Positions 13,901 through 25,100 of a stretch of 64,000 bases of DNA are shown here, in pieces; position 1 is the stretch's first letter; every line of letters begins with the position of its first letter. Under the pieces are notes generated by a model. It made no database searches and had not been told where the DNA came from. It saw nothing but the letters and a program-made list of their open reading frames with translations. The translations under genes were made by a program, and so were the position numbers. The stretch is from Helochares maculicollis (taxonomy: Eukaryota; Arthropoda; Insecta; Coleoptera; Hydrophilidae): the NCBI GenBank assembly GCA_033557835.1, contig JAWQRO010000056.1:1-64000 (forward strand), read 5' to 3'.

Positions 13901-15635
13901 ATTCGTTAAATTTTTCATCTCTTATCGACATATTGAATTTTAGAATACGAATGTGTTCTACAGTGTTTGTTGAGATACAAAATTATCTGCATACAATATA
14001 GTCTTATAGCGAATTGTTACAAAGAGGCACTTAAAATTATAAAAGGGGTGTCATCTGCGTAACGAGCGCATTAATAGTTTTTAAATTACACAATAAATTG
14101 TAAAACTATGTCTCAAATTTCATCAGACACTTAGTAATACCGTCTTAAATTACATCACATAGAAAATATTAGCTATAAATACGCCATTAAGCTATTTTAT
14201 GGCCTTACAAGGCTTTTATAAAGCCATATAAATTTTAACAAAAGCACCATATTACACTATTAAAATTAAGCGTAGGTTGTTTTCATATAAAGGGGAATGT
14301 TATTTTAATTGCGGAAGTTCTGAACACTTCCTCGGCAAATATTTAACTTGATTTTTAGGAGCCCCAAGAAGTTTTATATAAACCAATGATTTTCTTGGAG
14401 CTGTAGAATTATTTTTTAAATGCATTTAAAATTTTTACGGACGTTAAAAAATAAATTACCCGATGAAAAATAAATTAACGGATAAAAGCGGTGGATTAAG
14501 TAGCAAAAATGATGAACATTTTTGTTAAACTTCATGCTCCGTCAAGAGTTTTAATTAATATTTTAATTCTACCCCATAAGCATTCGCTAGGGAATTAATT
14601 TAGTTAGTAATAAGTTGTGCCACATTATAATAATAATTCCCTTGCCTCAAGTATTTCTCAGGAAAATATTAAAATAATCTCTAATCAATTTCATACCCTC
14701 TCCAATCCAATTTATTAGTAGTACTTGGTCTAACTTTTTCAAGAGTGCAGAGCAATCTTCTCATGTAATATGATGAACTGTTAAGCAGAATAGCAAAAGT
14801 TAGTTTTTAAAAGACATACGCCAAGTTTCTCGCAGTCTTTTTTATGGCCTTCCGTCCCTAGGGTCTTGCAAGCAATGAAAGCACCAGTAAAAAACTTTAC
14901 GAAATAAACAGCAATTTGTTTTATCTATGCTTTTATGGCCCACCTTCATTTCGCAAGCAATTTTGGATGTTTTTTTCTATTTGCTAAGTAAGTGCGGAGA
15001 ATCGATAATCTGAGAATTCCACGTGTAATTGTGAGATTTGGAACATTTTATCTAGGAATTTGGGCCAAGTCAATATTTACCAAAGTTAATCTATGTAGTA
15101 TCAATACTTCATGTCTAATAAATAGAGCCACTCGCAAACGGATACTACGCGCAAGACTTTTTACCCTATATTTTTATATACTTGTATGCGCTGAGACTGA
15201 AAGCTTTGCTGTGACAACACTATCATATTAAGCAATATAAAAATTGATTCCACTTCGTATAACGAAATAATTAATCATTGTGTTCGTCAGGTACATTTCT
15301 TGGTTTATCGTTCTTGCGTGAATGTACAATTTTGCACTATTTAATTTATTGCAAAGTATCCAACAAAAACAACCATCACTATGCATATTATCTCCTTGGC
15401 TACGACCCAGTTCGCCAATACCGACAAATAAACAACTCAACTAATTTTGTCATTTATTTTCGGTAAATGCCGTAAAAAACATTAATTTTGATACAAGGCA
15501 GCCCAAAAACGCCCGCTTCTTATCTGAAACAGAAAAAGATCAAGTTACTGAACAAACTAGTACAATAAATTTTGCTAAAAATATCAAAAGCAAGAGGCAA
15601 CATAGGTTGTAGCACGATAAATCGTATGGAGGAAG
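7946..15635. other. gene-poor stretch upstream of the aquaporin-like genes
   Basis: AT-rich, with no recognisable exon on either strand. Frames at 9768-10080, 10158-10452, 11393-11659, 11919-12309 and 12353-12673 were read and show no domain, signal or repeat worth naming. Regulatory DNA for the gene at 15636 could lie at the right end, but I cannot identify a core promoter with confidence. Confidence 0.5.
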
Positions 15636-17750
15636 ATGAAGCAGCCAAAAAAACAAGAACCGATGAAAGAACAGAAGCAGCCAAAAGCTAAGCGCGATAA
15701 ATCCAAGGAAACCAGTGAAACAGGAAAGCGAAATGACACTAAAGAACCACAAAAGGAGTCTGTTAATGCGCCACAAAAAAAATTAATCAAGACTTCCGAG
15801 AAAGCTGTGATAAAAAAGCCTACCAAAAGGGGCGCTTATTCTACAGACAAACCTATGGAAAACAAAAAGAGAAAGTCGAAGGATAATGAAATAAAAGTTG
15901 AAGCGGAAACTGCAGACCCTAGCAAAGCGAAGCCTAAACTCAAACCAAAATCTACATCTTTCCAGGAACAGACAGCCAAGACACCCGAAGTTCATTTTGT
16001 AGAAAAATCGGTTGAAGCAGTAAAAGTGAAAGCACCCCAAAGTAATCAGAAACCATTGAAAAAATCTACAACTGGTGCATCGACTGCATTGGGCAGCCAA
16101 AGAAGCAAATCCGCCGAAAACCAAAAATTACCTAAAACAGTGCCCGTTGGTGATGCTGGAAAAGCTCTAGAAAATAAGGCAACGCCAGATGGCGACAAAC
16201 AGGTTAAAAAATCTACGCCGGATTTAGACAGAAAAACGCCAGTTAAACAAAATGGTGCCGTTTCTCCAGAAAGTAGAAATTCTCTGCTAAAATCAACAAA
16301 TAACCGACCGAGAACAATGGCAACAAAAGGTGGGAATCTACCCAAAAAATCTACACTTAATATAGAAAATAAAACATCGCAGAAACAGAAACTTACTCAA
16401 GAACCTCAAAATGCACTTAAGACTGATGAGAAAATTGCAGCAAAAGCGCCACAAAAAGGCCAGATACCCCTGAAAACACCGACAACTAAAAATTTACAGA
16501 AAACAAATGAATTGAAAGATAAAGAACTGAATGCTCGGCAACCTTCCAAACAATCCATGACAGACACTGATAAATTAGTAATATATAATATATTGCATCA
16601 GCATAACCAGAAACCACCCTCAAAGACTGACAACGCGGAAACCGATGTAGGAGACCAACTAGGTAAAATTTCTCAGACAAATCAACAAATCATGCATACA
16701 ACAACCAATAATTATTCGGGTGATTATGGAGAAAAAAGAGCAAAAAGCCAAAAGTCATTTTCACAGAAAAACCTAAACATTCATAAGGCCTCTTCTGCTA
16801 CTGAAAACAGAGGCAAAGAGGACCGTCAATCAAAAATTGAAGAAAATTCATTGACTGATAAACAAAACTCAAATCCAAAATTTAAAAAAAGGGTTACTTT
16901 GCCTCCGCTAGCAGATGACGAGGGAGAATACTCAAATGCTCGCGAAGTAAATATGCAGGCTAAGCAGAATGAAAATGAAGAGGATATAGGATATAGAGTC
17001 CAACCTTTGTCTTCTCTTTCCAACGATATGGAAAAGGACCAATCTAAACTGTTCCTATGGAGACAGAGACGCCATTCTAAATTCGAAAAATTCGATATTT
17101 TCGTTGCGGAATTACTAGGCACAGCCGCTTTTGTTTTCGTAGGTTGTTCATCTTGCATGCAGAGTACTACGGGTGACATCCAGGATACCGAAATGATTGC
17201 CCTAACATTCGGATTTGCCTACATGATAGCCCATATGCTTTTTTCTCACATATCTATGGGTCATTTTAATCCTATCCTCTCCTTATCTGCACTAATTGTC
17301 GAACAATTGCCTTGGAAGGAGTTACCCATATATCTAGCAGGTCAGTTCTTAGGTGCCTTCTGCGGTTATGGAAGCCTTTATTTCATTACCTCTCATCATA
17401 AAGTCGTGGTCCCAGTATGCATTGCTTGCGTTAACCATCAGATTGAAGTTTGGCAAGGTTTCATTTGTGAATTTTTAATTACCTTCATATTCTGTGGATA
17501 TGCTTGCGTTGCTTGGAGATCTCATAAAAACTGGCAAGATTCTTTATCGATTAGTTTCGCTGTAGTCTACATATCGCTTACCATGGCTGCTATAGAATAC
17601 ACAGGGGCACATATGAATCCTTTTCGAAGTCTTGCGCCGAGCGTACTGGCATGGGAATGGCAAGACCATTGGATCTATTGGATTGCTCCAATTTTGGGAT
17701 CTGCTTCTGTTTCTTCGTTACTTAGAATATATTGGAAATTTAATACATGA
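15636..17750 (+). CDS. aquaporin-like (MIP) protein with long Lys-rich N-terminal extension
   Basis: 704-residue intronless frame. Residues 1 to about 470 are hydrophilic and rich in Lys, Ser, Thr, Gln and Pro, with recurring 'KKST' patches and no membrane segment. Residues about 471-704 form a major intrinsic protein domain: a juxtamembrane 'LFLWRQ', 'VAELLGTA' opening helix 1 (about 489), first pore box 'GHFNPI' (Asn about 545), 'WQGFICEF' opening helix 4, 'NWQDSL', and second pore box 'YTGAHMNPFRS' (Asn about 661). Both canonical NPA triplets are altered, to NPI and NPF, while the filter Arg after the second box is kept. The position matching AQP1 His180 is Thr. Family knowledge puts six helices in a membrane with the N-terminal tail cytosolic; the substrate is not predictable. 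The start is the first ATG after an in-frame stop near 15618. A paralogue follows on the same strand. Confidence 0.9.
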   Translation: MKQPKKQEPMKEQKQPKAKRDKSKETSETGKRNDTKEPQKESVNAPQKKLIKTSEKAVIKKPTKRGAYSTDKPMENKKRKSKDNEIKVEAETADPSKAKPKLKPKSTSFQEQTAKTPEVHFVEKSVEAVKVKAPQSNQKPLKKSTTGASTALGSQRSKSAENQKLPKTVPVGDAGKALENKATPDGDKQVKKSTPDLDRKTPVKQNGAVSPESRNSLLKSTNNRPRTMATKGGNLPKKSTLNIENKTSQKQKLTQEPQNALKTDEKIAAKAPQKGQIPLKTPTTKNLQKTNELKDKELNARQPSKQSMTDTDKLVIYNILHQHNQKPPSKTDNAETDVGDQLGKISQTNQQIMHTTTNNYSGDYGEKRAKSQKSFSQKNLNIHKASSATENRGKEDRQSKIEENSLTDKQNSNPKFKKRVTLPPLADDEGEYSNAREVNMQAKQNENEEDIGYRVQPLSSLSNDMEKDQSKLFLWRQRRHSKFEKFDIFVAELLGTAAFVFVGCSSCMQSTTGDIQDTEMIALTFGFAYMIAHMLFSHISMGHFNPILSLSALIVEQLPWKELPIYLAGQFLGAFCGYGSLYFITSHHKVVVPVCIACVNHQIEVWQGFICEFLITFIFCGYACVAWRSHKNWQDSLSISFAVVYISLTMAAIEYTGAHMNPFRSLAPSVLAWEWQDHWIYWIAPILGSASVSSLLRIYWKFNT

Positions 17751-17798
17751 ACGAAATATACCAATGTAAATGGAAAGTTGATGATAAAATGATGGTAG

Positions 17799-17804
17799 AA
17801 TAAA
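17799..17804 (+). promoter_or_regulatory. poly(A) signal of first aquaporin-like gene
   Basis: AATAAA lies 49 bases after the stop codon at 17750. It would give a very short 3' UTR and supports a compact independent transcript for the upstream gene. Confidence 0.6.
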
Positions 17805-18244
17805 ATTTTAGCTTATATGATAAAATAGGCCGTTGATGCTTAGATGAAATGCGGAATTGATGTATAAAACATGGATTTTAAAGCAAAAAATACTTACAAA
17901 ATGCTAACCGAAGTTTTAATATTCAAACGCAATTTTGTGACATAAATAGAAATTTGATGCTTTAGTGAAAGTTCGAGATGAGTCTTCTGAAATATTGATT
18001 ACAAAAAAACATAATTGATAATTATAAACTTAAAAATTTGTTTTGGGCTACCATGGAAACGAAAACAAAGCATCAGTTTGACATATTTTACAATTTAATA
18101 TTTCTTTAATATTTAATGGCTGGAGCCATGTCGTTAATTTCGGCGTTTAATGCATTTTTTGTTAGTGTGTGTCATTTCACTTGTTGTAATACAGGCTAGT
18201 TCTCATTTTTATAATTTTTTTTAGATAAAAATTTAATAGTAACT
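17805..18244. other. spacer between the two aquaporin-like genes
   Basis: AT-rich, no open frame of note. It presumably holds the 3' processing region of the first gene and the promoter and 5' UTR of the second. An acceptor-like run ending in 'ttttttttag' just before 18226 could mark a 5' UTR intron of the second gene. Confidence 0.5.
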
Positions 18245-19273
18245 ATGAAATCCGAGCAAGAAGAGGACGAGCAATCTAACGTTGGCTCGGATAATCCTAC
18301 CACCAGCGATAACATTTGGATGCGTCAAAGTGTTGGACGTAAGAGTGTAGGACGTAAAAGTGTTCGGATTCATTCTGACCAAAGAGTATCCGAAACTAAA
18401 CAAATATTTTTTGGCCGTTCTACTGCAAGTTATCCACCATCCAGAAAAGTAACTCTCCTGTATGATGTTTATGACGATAGAGTCACGAGAGAAAACGACA
18501 GTAGCACTCTACTTTATAAGAGCAAAGACAAATCAGACTTGTTTCTGTGGCGTCAAACAAACCTTACGTTAAAGCAAAATTTAAGAATAGGCGTTGCTGA
18601 ATTGCTCGGGACTGCGATCTTCACTTTCGTTGGTTGTTCGGGGTGTATGCCTGGAAGGAGGGGGCAACTCCAAGATACGGAAATAGTATCTGTAGTTATT
18701 GGATTTGGGTTTATGATATCCTATTTGCTATTTTCCCACATATCCATGGGACATTTCAACCCAATTCTCACAATATCAGCGGTTGTCGTAAAGAAACTCA
18801 GTTGGGACCAAGTACCATTTTATGTACTTAGCCAATTCGGCGGATCGTTAATCGGATATTCCCTCATTTACTTCATAGGGCCGCACAAACGGATGAAACA
18901 AACTGGTAGCTCTTTTTGTACAGCGACAATGAACAGCTCTCTAGAACCTTGGCAAGGTTTCATTTGTGAATTTTTTATTAGCTACATATTCTGCATGTTT
19001 TCTTGCGTCGTTTGGAGTAAATTTACGAATTGGCAAGATTCATTAGCGCTTTGTTTCGGAGTGGTGGTCATCACCCTGACTATGGTAGGCATAGATTATA
19101 CTGGAGCTCACATGCATCCTTTTAAGAGTTTCGCCACGGCGGTTGTAAACAATACTTGGCAACATCATTGGGTGTATTGGATTGCGCCTATTTTTGGGTC
19201 AGTTTTGGGATCTATAAACTATAGGTTTTTCTCAAAATTTATAGTACGAGACGATATTTTCTTTATTAAGTAA
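18245..19273 (+). CDS. aquaporin-like (MIP) protein, paralogue with HPF box
   Basis: 342-residue intronless frame. A hydrophilic N-terminal tail of about 115 residues contains a short tandem repeat of 'GRKSV' (residues about 30-42). A MIP domain follows, with the same landmarks and order as the upstream gene: 'LFLWRQ' (about 99-104), 'VAELLGTA' (about 117), 'GHFNPI' (Asn about 172), 'WQGFICEF', 'NWQDSL', and a second box 'YTGAHMHPFKS' (His about 291). The second NPA is therefore HPF and the filter Arg is Lys, a double change at positions nearly invariant in channels. The position matching AQP1 His180 is Thr, as in its neighbour. 'RKVTL' before the domain aligns with 'KRVTL' in the neighbour's tail, so homology extends beyond the channel domain. 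Clearly a tandem duplicate; whether it conducts water or a solute is open. Confidence 0.9.
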   Translation: MKSEQEEDEQSNVGSDNPTTSDNIWMRQSVGRKSVGRKSVRIHSDQRVSETKQIFFGRSTASYPPSRKVTLLYDVYDDRVTRENDSSTLLYKSKDKSDLFLWRQTNLTLKQNLRIGVAELLGTAIFTFVGCSGCMPGRRGQLQDTEIVSVVIGFGFMISYLLFSHISMGHFNPILTISAVVVKKLSWDQVPFYVLSQFGGSLIGYSLIYFIGPHKRMKQTGSSFCTATMNSSLEPWQGFICEFFISYIFCMFSCVVWSKFTNWQDSLALCFGVVVITLTMVGIDYTGAHMHPFKSFATAVVNNTWQHHWVYWIAPIFGSVLGSINYRFFSKFIVRDDIFFIK

Positions 19274-21040
19274 ATGTCGACAAAGCTGCTTTTTATATTT
19301 ATTATTATTTGGAAAATACATTTTTTGATGTGTGCTATTTATTTTGCGTCTGTGTAGTTCTGCTAGAATTAGACTTTATTTTTGGATGACTTGTTAGTCA
19401 TTTCTTGACTAGAAGTAGAAGAATGCTGCCGCAATTTGAGTAATTTGTGCATACATTTGTGTGGTATGTTTTCAGGCAAGTCCTTAGCGAAAAAGATCTG
19501 GTGCTATAATATATCAAAATTAAAGTATCCTGATGTTCTTACGAATTTTTGCAATAATCACAATGATAAAGATGTATACAGTTTGTTAAATACTATTACA
19601 GAGTAAATACAAAAAGGTATGCGGAAAAGCAATAAGAACGTGACACGATACTTTACATTGAAGCTGGACAATTCATCTCGATTTAGCCTAAAAAAGAGAA
19701 TCTATGGAATATCAGAACAGTCCTGTCCTTTGATCTGCACACAGATATCAAGACTTTAAGAGGAGCTTTGAAACTGAGAGGGAGCACTTCAAATATGCTC
19801 TTTTAGGGAGAGAATTTTTTATTCGGCGAGTAGATAGTATTTAGAGAGGTCATTCTATTTCGGTTTGACTATTTTATTTCGGTATCTTTTATTTATTGAC
19901 TCTGGAAGATCGAGAGAAGGTTTACAAAGCGCATACAAAGGAATAACTCTTTGAACTTTTTAATGAAACAAACCGAAGCGATTTTTTCGCTGTTTTGTCT
20001 ACATGTGCTTATCTTACAATCCTCTTATATACCACCAAATCTAGGCATTTTAAAATTGTGTCAACAAAATACAGGCCTTTAGTCTTGGAAACCGTCTTTG
20101 GTTTTATCGTTTGTGAAAAATGAGGAGCTCCGTTCTTCGCTTTATGCAGCACTTGTTTATGGATGGCTGGCTGCGTTTCATTTCATCATAAAACGGTGTT
20201 TGATGTAGGACGGAAGGGCGATTTTAATATAGTTTTGTTACTATATGTTGTTTTCGTGTTTTCAAATTTTTGCCTTGATCAAATCAGACGGTGATTTTAA
20301 TAATCGCGCAATAAACCTTGATTCTATAATGCTATGAAACCTCGTAATAAATACTAGCTGGACAAAGACAAATTCTCACGGTGAATGCCTTACTATCAAA
20401 CGGAACGTACACACAACTCTTTACCTTGCACCATTAGTGGGAAGACACCCGTCGCCGTAGTAGATTAGTTGGCTTCTTTGGTGTTGAAGAGAGATGGACG
20501 ACCGGGAGATGGGAGTGCTATGTGTGTGCAAACATCAATGTAGAGGTAAACAGTCCAAAGTCCAACTTTTGTAACGCAACAGCGGCACTAAACAAGTTTC
20601 TGAAGTGAGTTTCATTGTTCCTGCATGAACAATTTAGCGAGGGAGATGCAAGAGGAAGAGGCCAACGAAGCTTATGCCTTATTTCGTGCTCTTAGAGTAA
20701 CATTTATTTGAGTTGTGAAAATATATTGTTGCATCTTCAAACTACTCACAGAGCTGCATGCATTATATTTATTTATTGTTTTTTTTGAAGCTTTATTGTT
20801 ACGGAATGTTCTGTAGATACAACAGAATTAATACTTAATGTCTTACTACAGACTCAATTTTGCTCACCTTTTTGTATTGGTGATAAATGGTGTTCATCAT
20901 TCTGTTAATATCAAAGAAATATGTATTTGTTTATTCAAATTTTAAGCCAAGTTTTAGTAAAAACTAAATATTTTAATATACTCAAACAGTAACTGCCAAG
21001 CTTTGAGCTTGCTTCTTCCTGTACCATTTGTAGAATCTCT
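19274..21040. other. intergenic stretch after the aquaporin-like pair
   Basis: No supported gene or RNA. AT-rich with scattered GC-richer patches near 20.4-20.6 kb that I cannot assign. Confidence 0.5.
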
Positions 21041-22110
21041 AAAAATGTAAGACCTAGAGAAAGTCTTCGTCAAAATCCTCAATAACATATATGAGGAAGT
21101 AAAACTTCATAAAACAACTACTAGCAGGAGGTCTCAACAACAAGAGGTGTATGTCAAGGAAACTTGATCCTTCCTAAGCTATTTACGGCCATATTGGAAT
21201 ACGTCTTCGGCAAGTTAAACTGGAAAAACAAGGGACCAAAAATCCATGGTGAAAACCTTAATGACCTTCGGTTCGCAGATGATATAGTTCTTGTAGCAAA
21301 GAGTCTAGAGTAACGAAATCTCATTGACGAGTTATAGTTGCTAGTCAGAAAGTAGACTTACATCTAAGCAATTGAAAGACAAAAATGTTGTTTAACGAAT
21401 TTCCACCACTTGTCCATCAATCATCAACCTAAATGGAAAGACATTAGAACAAGCTGACGAATATTTATATTTTGTCCACGTTTCAGGGTCCCAGAAATAC
21501 ACAGAAGATGCAAATTGGCTAGAAGAGCAGAATGTCTCTATCTAAACAGCAAACGCTTTGATCGATGCATCTTAACATATAGCTGTGAAACTTAGATTCT
21601 AAATCCAGTCATCGTACAGAGGCTTCTAACTACCGAAAACGCTATGAAGAGAAGCATGTTAGGAATGTCAAAGCGTGACGGACAAGAAATTACTGGATAA
21701 GACGAAGTACTAAATTGACTGACATGATTAACAGAATAAAGTCATTAAAATGACGATGAGCTGGGCACATCGCAAGGACTGATAACAGACGAACCACAAG
21801 ACTAATCGAATGGAACCGAAGAGAGACAAAAATCAAGGAAAAGTCCCAATGTCTGATGAGACCGAGACATTACAAATATCAGAGGAACAACTTGATTCAA
21901 AATAGCGCATTTGGAAAAATCTAAAAAAGACATTCCTAGCTTGATAAAATGTGTTTCGCTGTGAATTGGATGTTCACGTTAAAAACACCCAAATGTTCCT
22001 TCTGAAGCAAGAAAGAATTAAGATACTAAAAAGAGGACATCTGTACAAGATCGCACAAAATAAAACAGAAAAAATTAAGAGGCTGCACCCTGCAAAATGA
22101 GTCGAAGTAG
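21040..22110 (+). mobile_element. dead non-LTR retrotransposon (RTE-like reverse transcriptase)
   Basis: Plus-strand reverse transcriptase remains. Near 21178-21300 the translation reads 'LFTAILEYVFGKLNWKNKG', then 'LRFADDIVLVAKS'; FADD is the catalytic reverse transcriptase motif. About 300 bases on (21570-21850), in shifting frames, are pieces matching the C-terminal part of such proteins, resembling 'LTYGCETW', 'AMKRSMLGMSKRD', 'MINRIKSLK' and a 'WAGHIAR' block. Stops and frameshifts are frequent, so the copy is inactive. Assignment to RTE rather than another LINE clade rests on the recalled C-terminal block order and is tentative. Confidence 0.82.
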
Positions 22111-25100
22111 CTGCACTGCACACTATAGACTGTAAATTTACAAATATTCACTGAATATTTGCATTATTGGCCAGCTTATTATATATGTTTCTATTTTGTT
22201 AGATATTATATCAAGCTGAGTCAGTCAAATTATGCTGGGCGAGTCCAGGAAATCAATTTTACATTGCCATTAGTATGTAGCTAATAGCTACTAACTATTT
22301 CGCCTGTTAAAAATCATAACTCTGCTCTCCTAATAATTGCTTTAATTTTATGTGATGTGTAAAGAAGACCTCTAGCACTTGAAAATAGAAAGTGAAAGTA
22401 ATGAGCAATTATTTAAAATTGCACCCATGAGATAAACATTACATTAGGAAATTCTGATAAATGCAATAACATGCAAAAATAATGCTAACGCAAATGTACA
22501 CTTAATAAACAAAAAAATCAATCGCTCATCGTGAAATTCTTGATAAATTCAATCGCGAGTAAAAAATATCGTCTCACGCACTTTGTTTGGGCATCGCTGA
22601 GGCACCTTCACTACGTAAGGGTACAAAGTCCAACCGGCGATCCACATGTGCTTGCGTGCCGCTCGGAGCATGCTGCTCATTATTACTCATATAAAATTAG
22701 CTACACGTTTCACTGGTAATACTCCAAATCCATTAGTTTAGTGGGAGGGACCGGTCTATCATATTGGACTTTGGACCCCAGCATATTTTCTCTCGCCTCA
22801 ATGAGGAACTTGGTGTCTCCGTTTCTTTATTACTTAGAAATTGGCGATTTTTTGCTGCGGCCCCCTTTAATTACCCGCTCCACTAATGGCCCGACCGTGT
22901 TTTGCATGCCAACGTCCACGTCGTTATATCCTAACGAAGTTTCAACTAATTTTTGCTAATTGAAAACGGTCATTACGAAGCTTATTTGCTCTCAATTTTT
23001 TAATAACCCAAAAATTTTCAAACCCCCTGTGCAATTTGGATAGAGCACCTTTGATAAATTGTTGTTTACCAAGAACAACGACGGGAGAAATTTTTTGAAA
23101 TTCGTCTGCGGATAACCTTTCGCGGCCTACTTAGTTATGCAATGAAGTCTCAGCCGCTGGTTACTTGCAATTTTTAATTTAAAATTTTATTACTACATTG
23201 GCGCTGATTTCTACTGACTTTTACTCGCTTAATCAACAGATATCCTCGTATTTTCAGTTAGAAATGGACCTTTGAATTCAATCATTTCAAACGTAATAAC
23301 AGTCCTGGACGAACTCCAGAATGCATTTCACAATACGATGTGCGTAGAAATCGAAATATCAAGGTTTATTTTGTTTACTTCAGCAAATATCTCTCTATTA
23401 TTAATCCTTTCTTTTCCAGAGAGGCACGTACTACAAAACTTTACCTTTGCAAAATGGAATAAATTAATACGAAAGGTGAATTGTATTGTGCCTTTAAAAT
23501 TGCACTAATATATTTGTTCTCGTTGTCAAATATGCTTTAGGCAAATACCGATGAATACATTTGTCCAATTGTTATAGTTTTATTTCGCATTATCTGATAC
23601 GATATTATTTGGTTAAAGTTGTGAAAAATTTACATTGGAAAACATAGACCTAAACGATTACCTTGAATCCTTGTACTTATTACATCCCAACGATATGGAA
23701 TTACCACACGCTTCGCTATAGATTTCTTGGTATTAATTTGCCATGATTGTCTCAGTAATTGGTGCGTAAACACAAACCGGGTGTAAAATCACAACAAAGG
23801 ATACCACATCGATTTAGTACTTTGTAGCTTTAATAGTAGAAATGGACGCCCATAATTTCTAAAGCTCCATACTTTATTTTTATGAATTCCTTGCTACCGC
23901 TTCTTATCTAGGCTTTTACATTTTATAACCGACCCTTTAATCCATACTATGCATTTTAAATCCCACGCGTCACTCCATCACAAACTTTTATAACAATGAG
24001 CCAACAATGTCCTTGCCATTATTTCTGGTGTACTCTCTTGTTTGACGAAGGAACTTTATTTCCATGCATTTTTAATCGACAAACTTTTTCCCTTTTAAAA
24101 TAGCTCCGCCCCCCAAAATGTGCTGTCTTGCAGAGTGTACCAACTTCCCGACGAGAACTCCCAAAGGCTAAGCCTAATTAGCATTTAATTCGAGACATTT
24201 TAATCATCTTGCCAACAGACACCCTTCTTCCACCAACAGGCCGTACAATAGGCGACCCCTCGGCGGAGGAAGTATCAGCGGAGACGCGGACGCGGGTCAC
24301 CACTGAGCCACCCCACTCGCAAATATTAATAAACTTTGGGAAGGATCGAAAGTTTAGAACTTTATTTAGAATTTAGGGAAGAGTTTATAAATCAAATCAT
24401 TCAATCTGAGGCGTATTCAGGAAAAACTGACCGCTGGGATTTAGAATCCTGGAAATATGTTTAAATGTTGCAATTTCCCCTCGCCATTAGCATGTCCTTG
24501 CATTAACTACCCTGAGGTCATCTGCCCTGCTTCAAACATGGCTGTCTGTCTGCATTACGAGGGTATGCTTTTTCACCGAGCCGCATTTAACTAACACGGT
24601 CACTTTCAAAGAATCCCCCTTGCATAACAGGGCCTGCTGTAAGTGTCGGTTTACCTATGCATAATCGCTCTAAAGATTAAAATGCACTCAAGTTAGAATG
24701 TCCTTCCAGTGCTAACGGTCAGGTCATGTTGTGATAGCATGCAGCGAGAGATATACTGGTGGGGGACTGAGAGGAACCCGAGACCTCGTGACTAAAAGAT
24801 CTAGTGGACTTTGACCGGACCCGCCTGCTTGATAAATCTAATAACTAGAACGACCGTCATAAAGTAATTCCAGTCGGAATCCCCTCAACACCAGGGAAGA
24901 GAGGCCGAATATAAATAGTTCGAGCCGATTCTAAAGTTCAAGTTATTTTGATCGGCCTTTTAACTAAGAATATTATGTTCAATAAATCAATTAATTTATT
25001 GGTGCATTAGGATTGCTTAACTCGATGCTTTTGTTTGTCGCAACCATTATTGTAAGAAATTATATTAATCCTAGCTTTTATGGGAATGAGCCGCAGATGT

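Noticed and set aside
20450..20545. ATG-containing stretch ending in GTAGAG|gtaaac as a possible dnr1 first exon
   Set aside because: Predicted peptide does not resemble the N-terminus of MYLIP/Dnr1 proteins and the junction phase does not fit well.
24908..24945. TATAAATA followed about 30 bases later by an initiator-like TTCAAGTT
   Set aside because: Looks like a core promoter, but no exon or frame follows; such words are frequent in AT-rich DNA.
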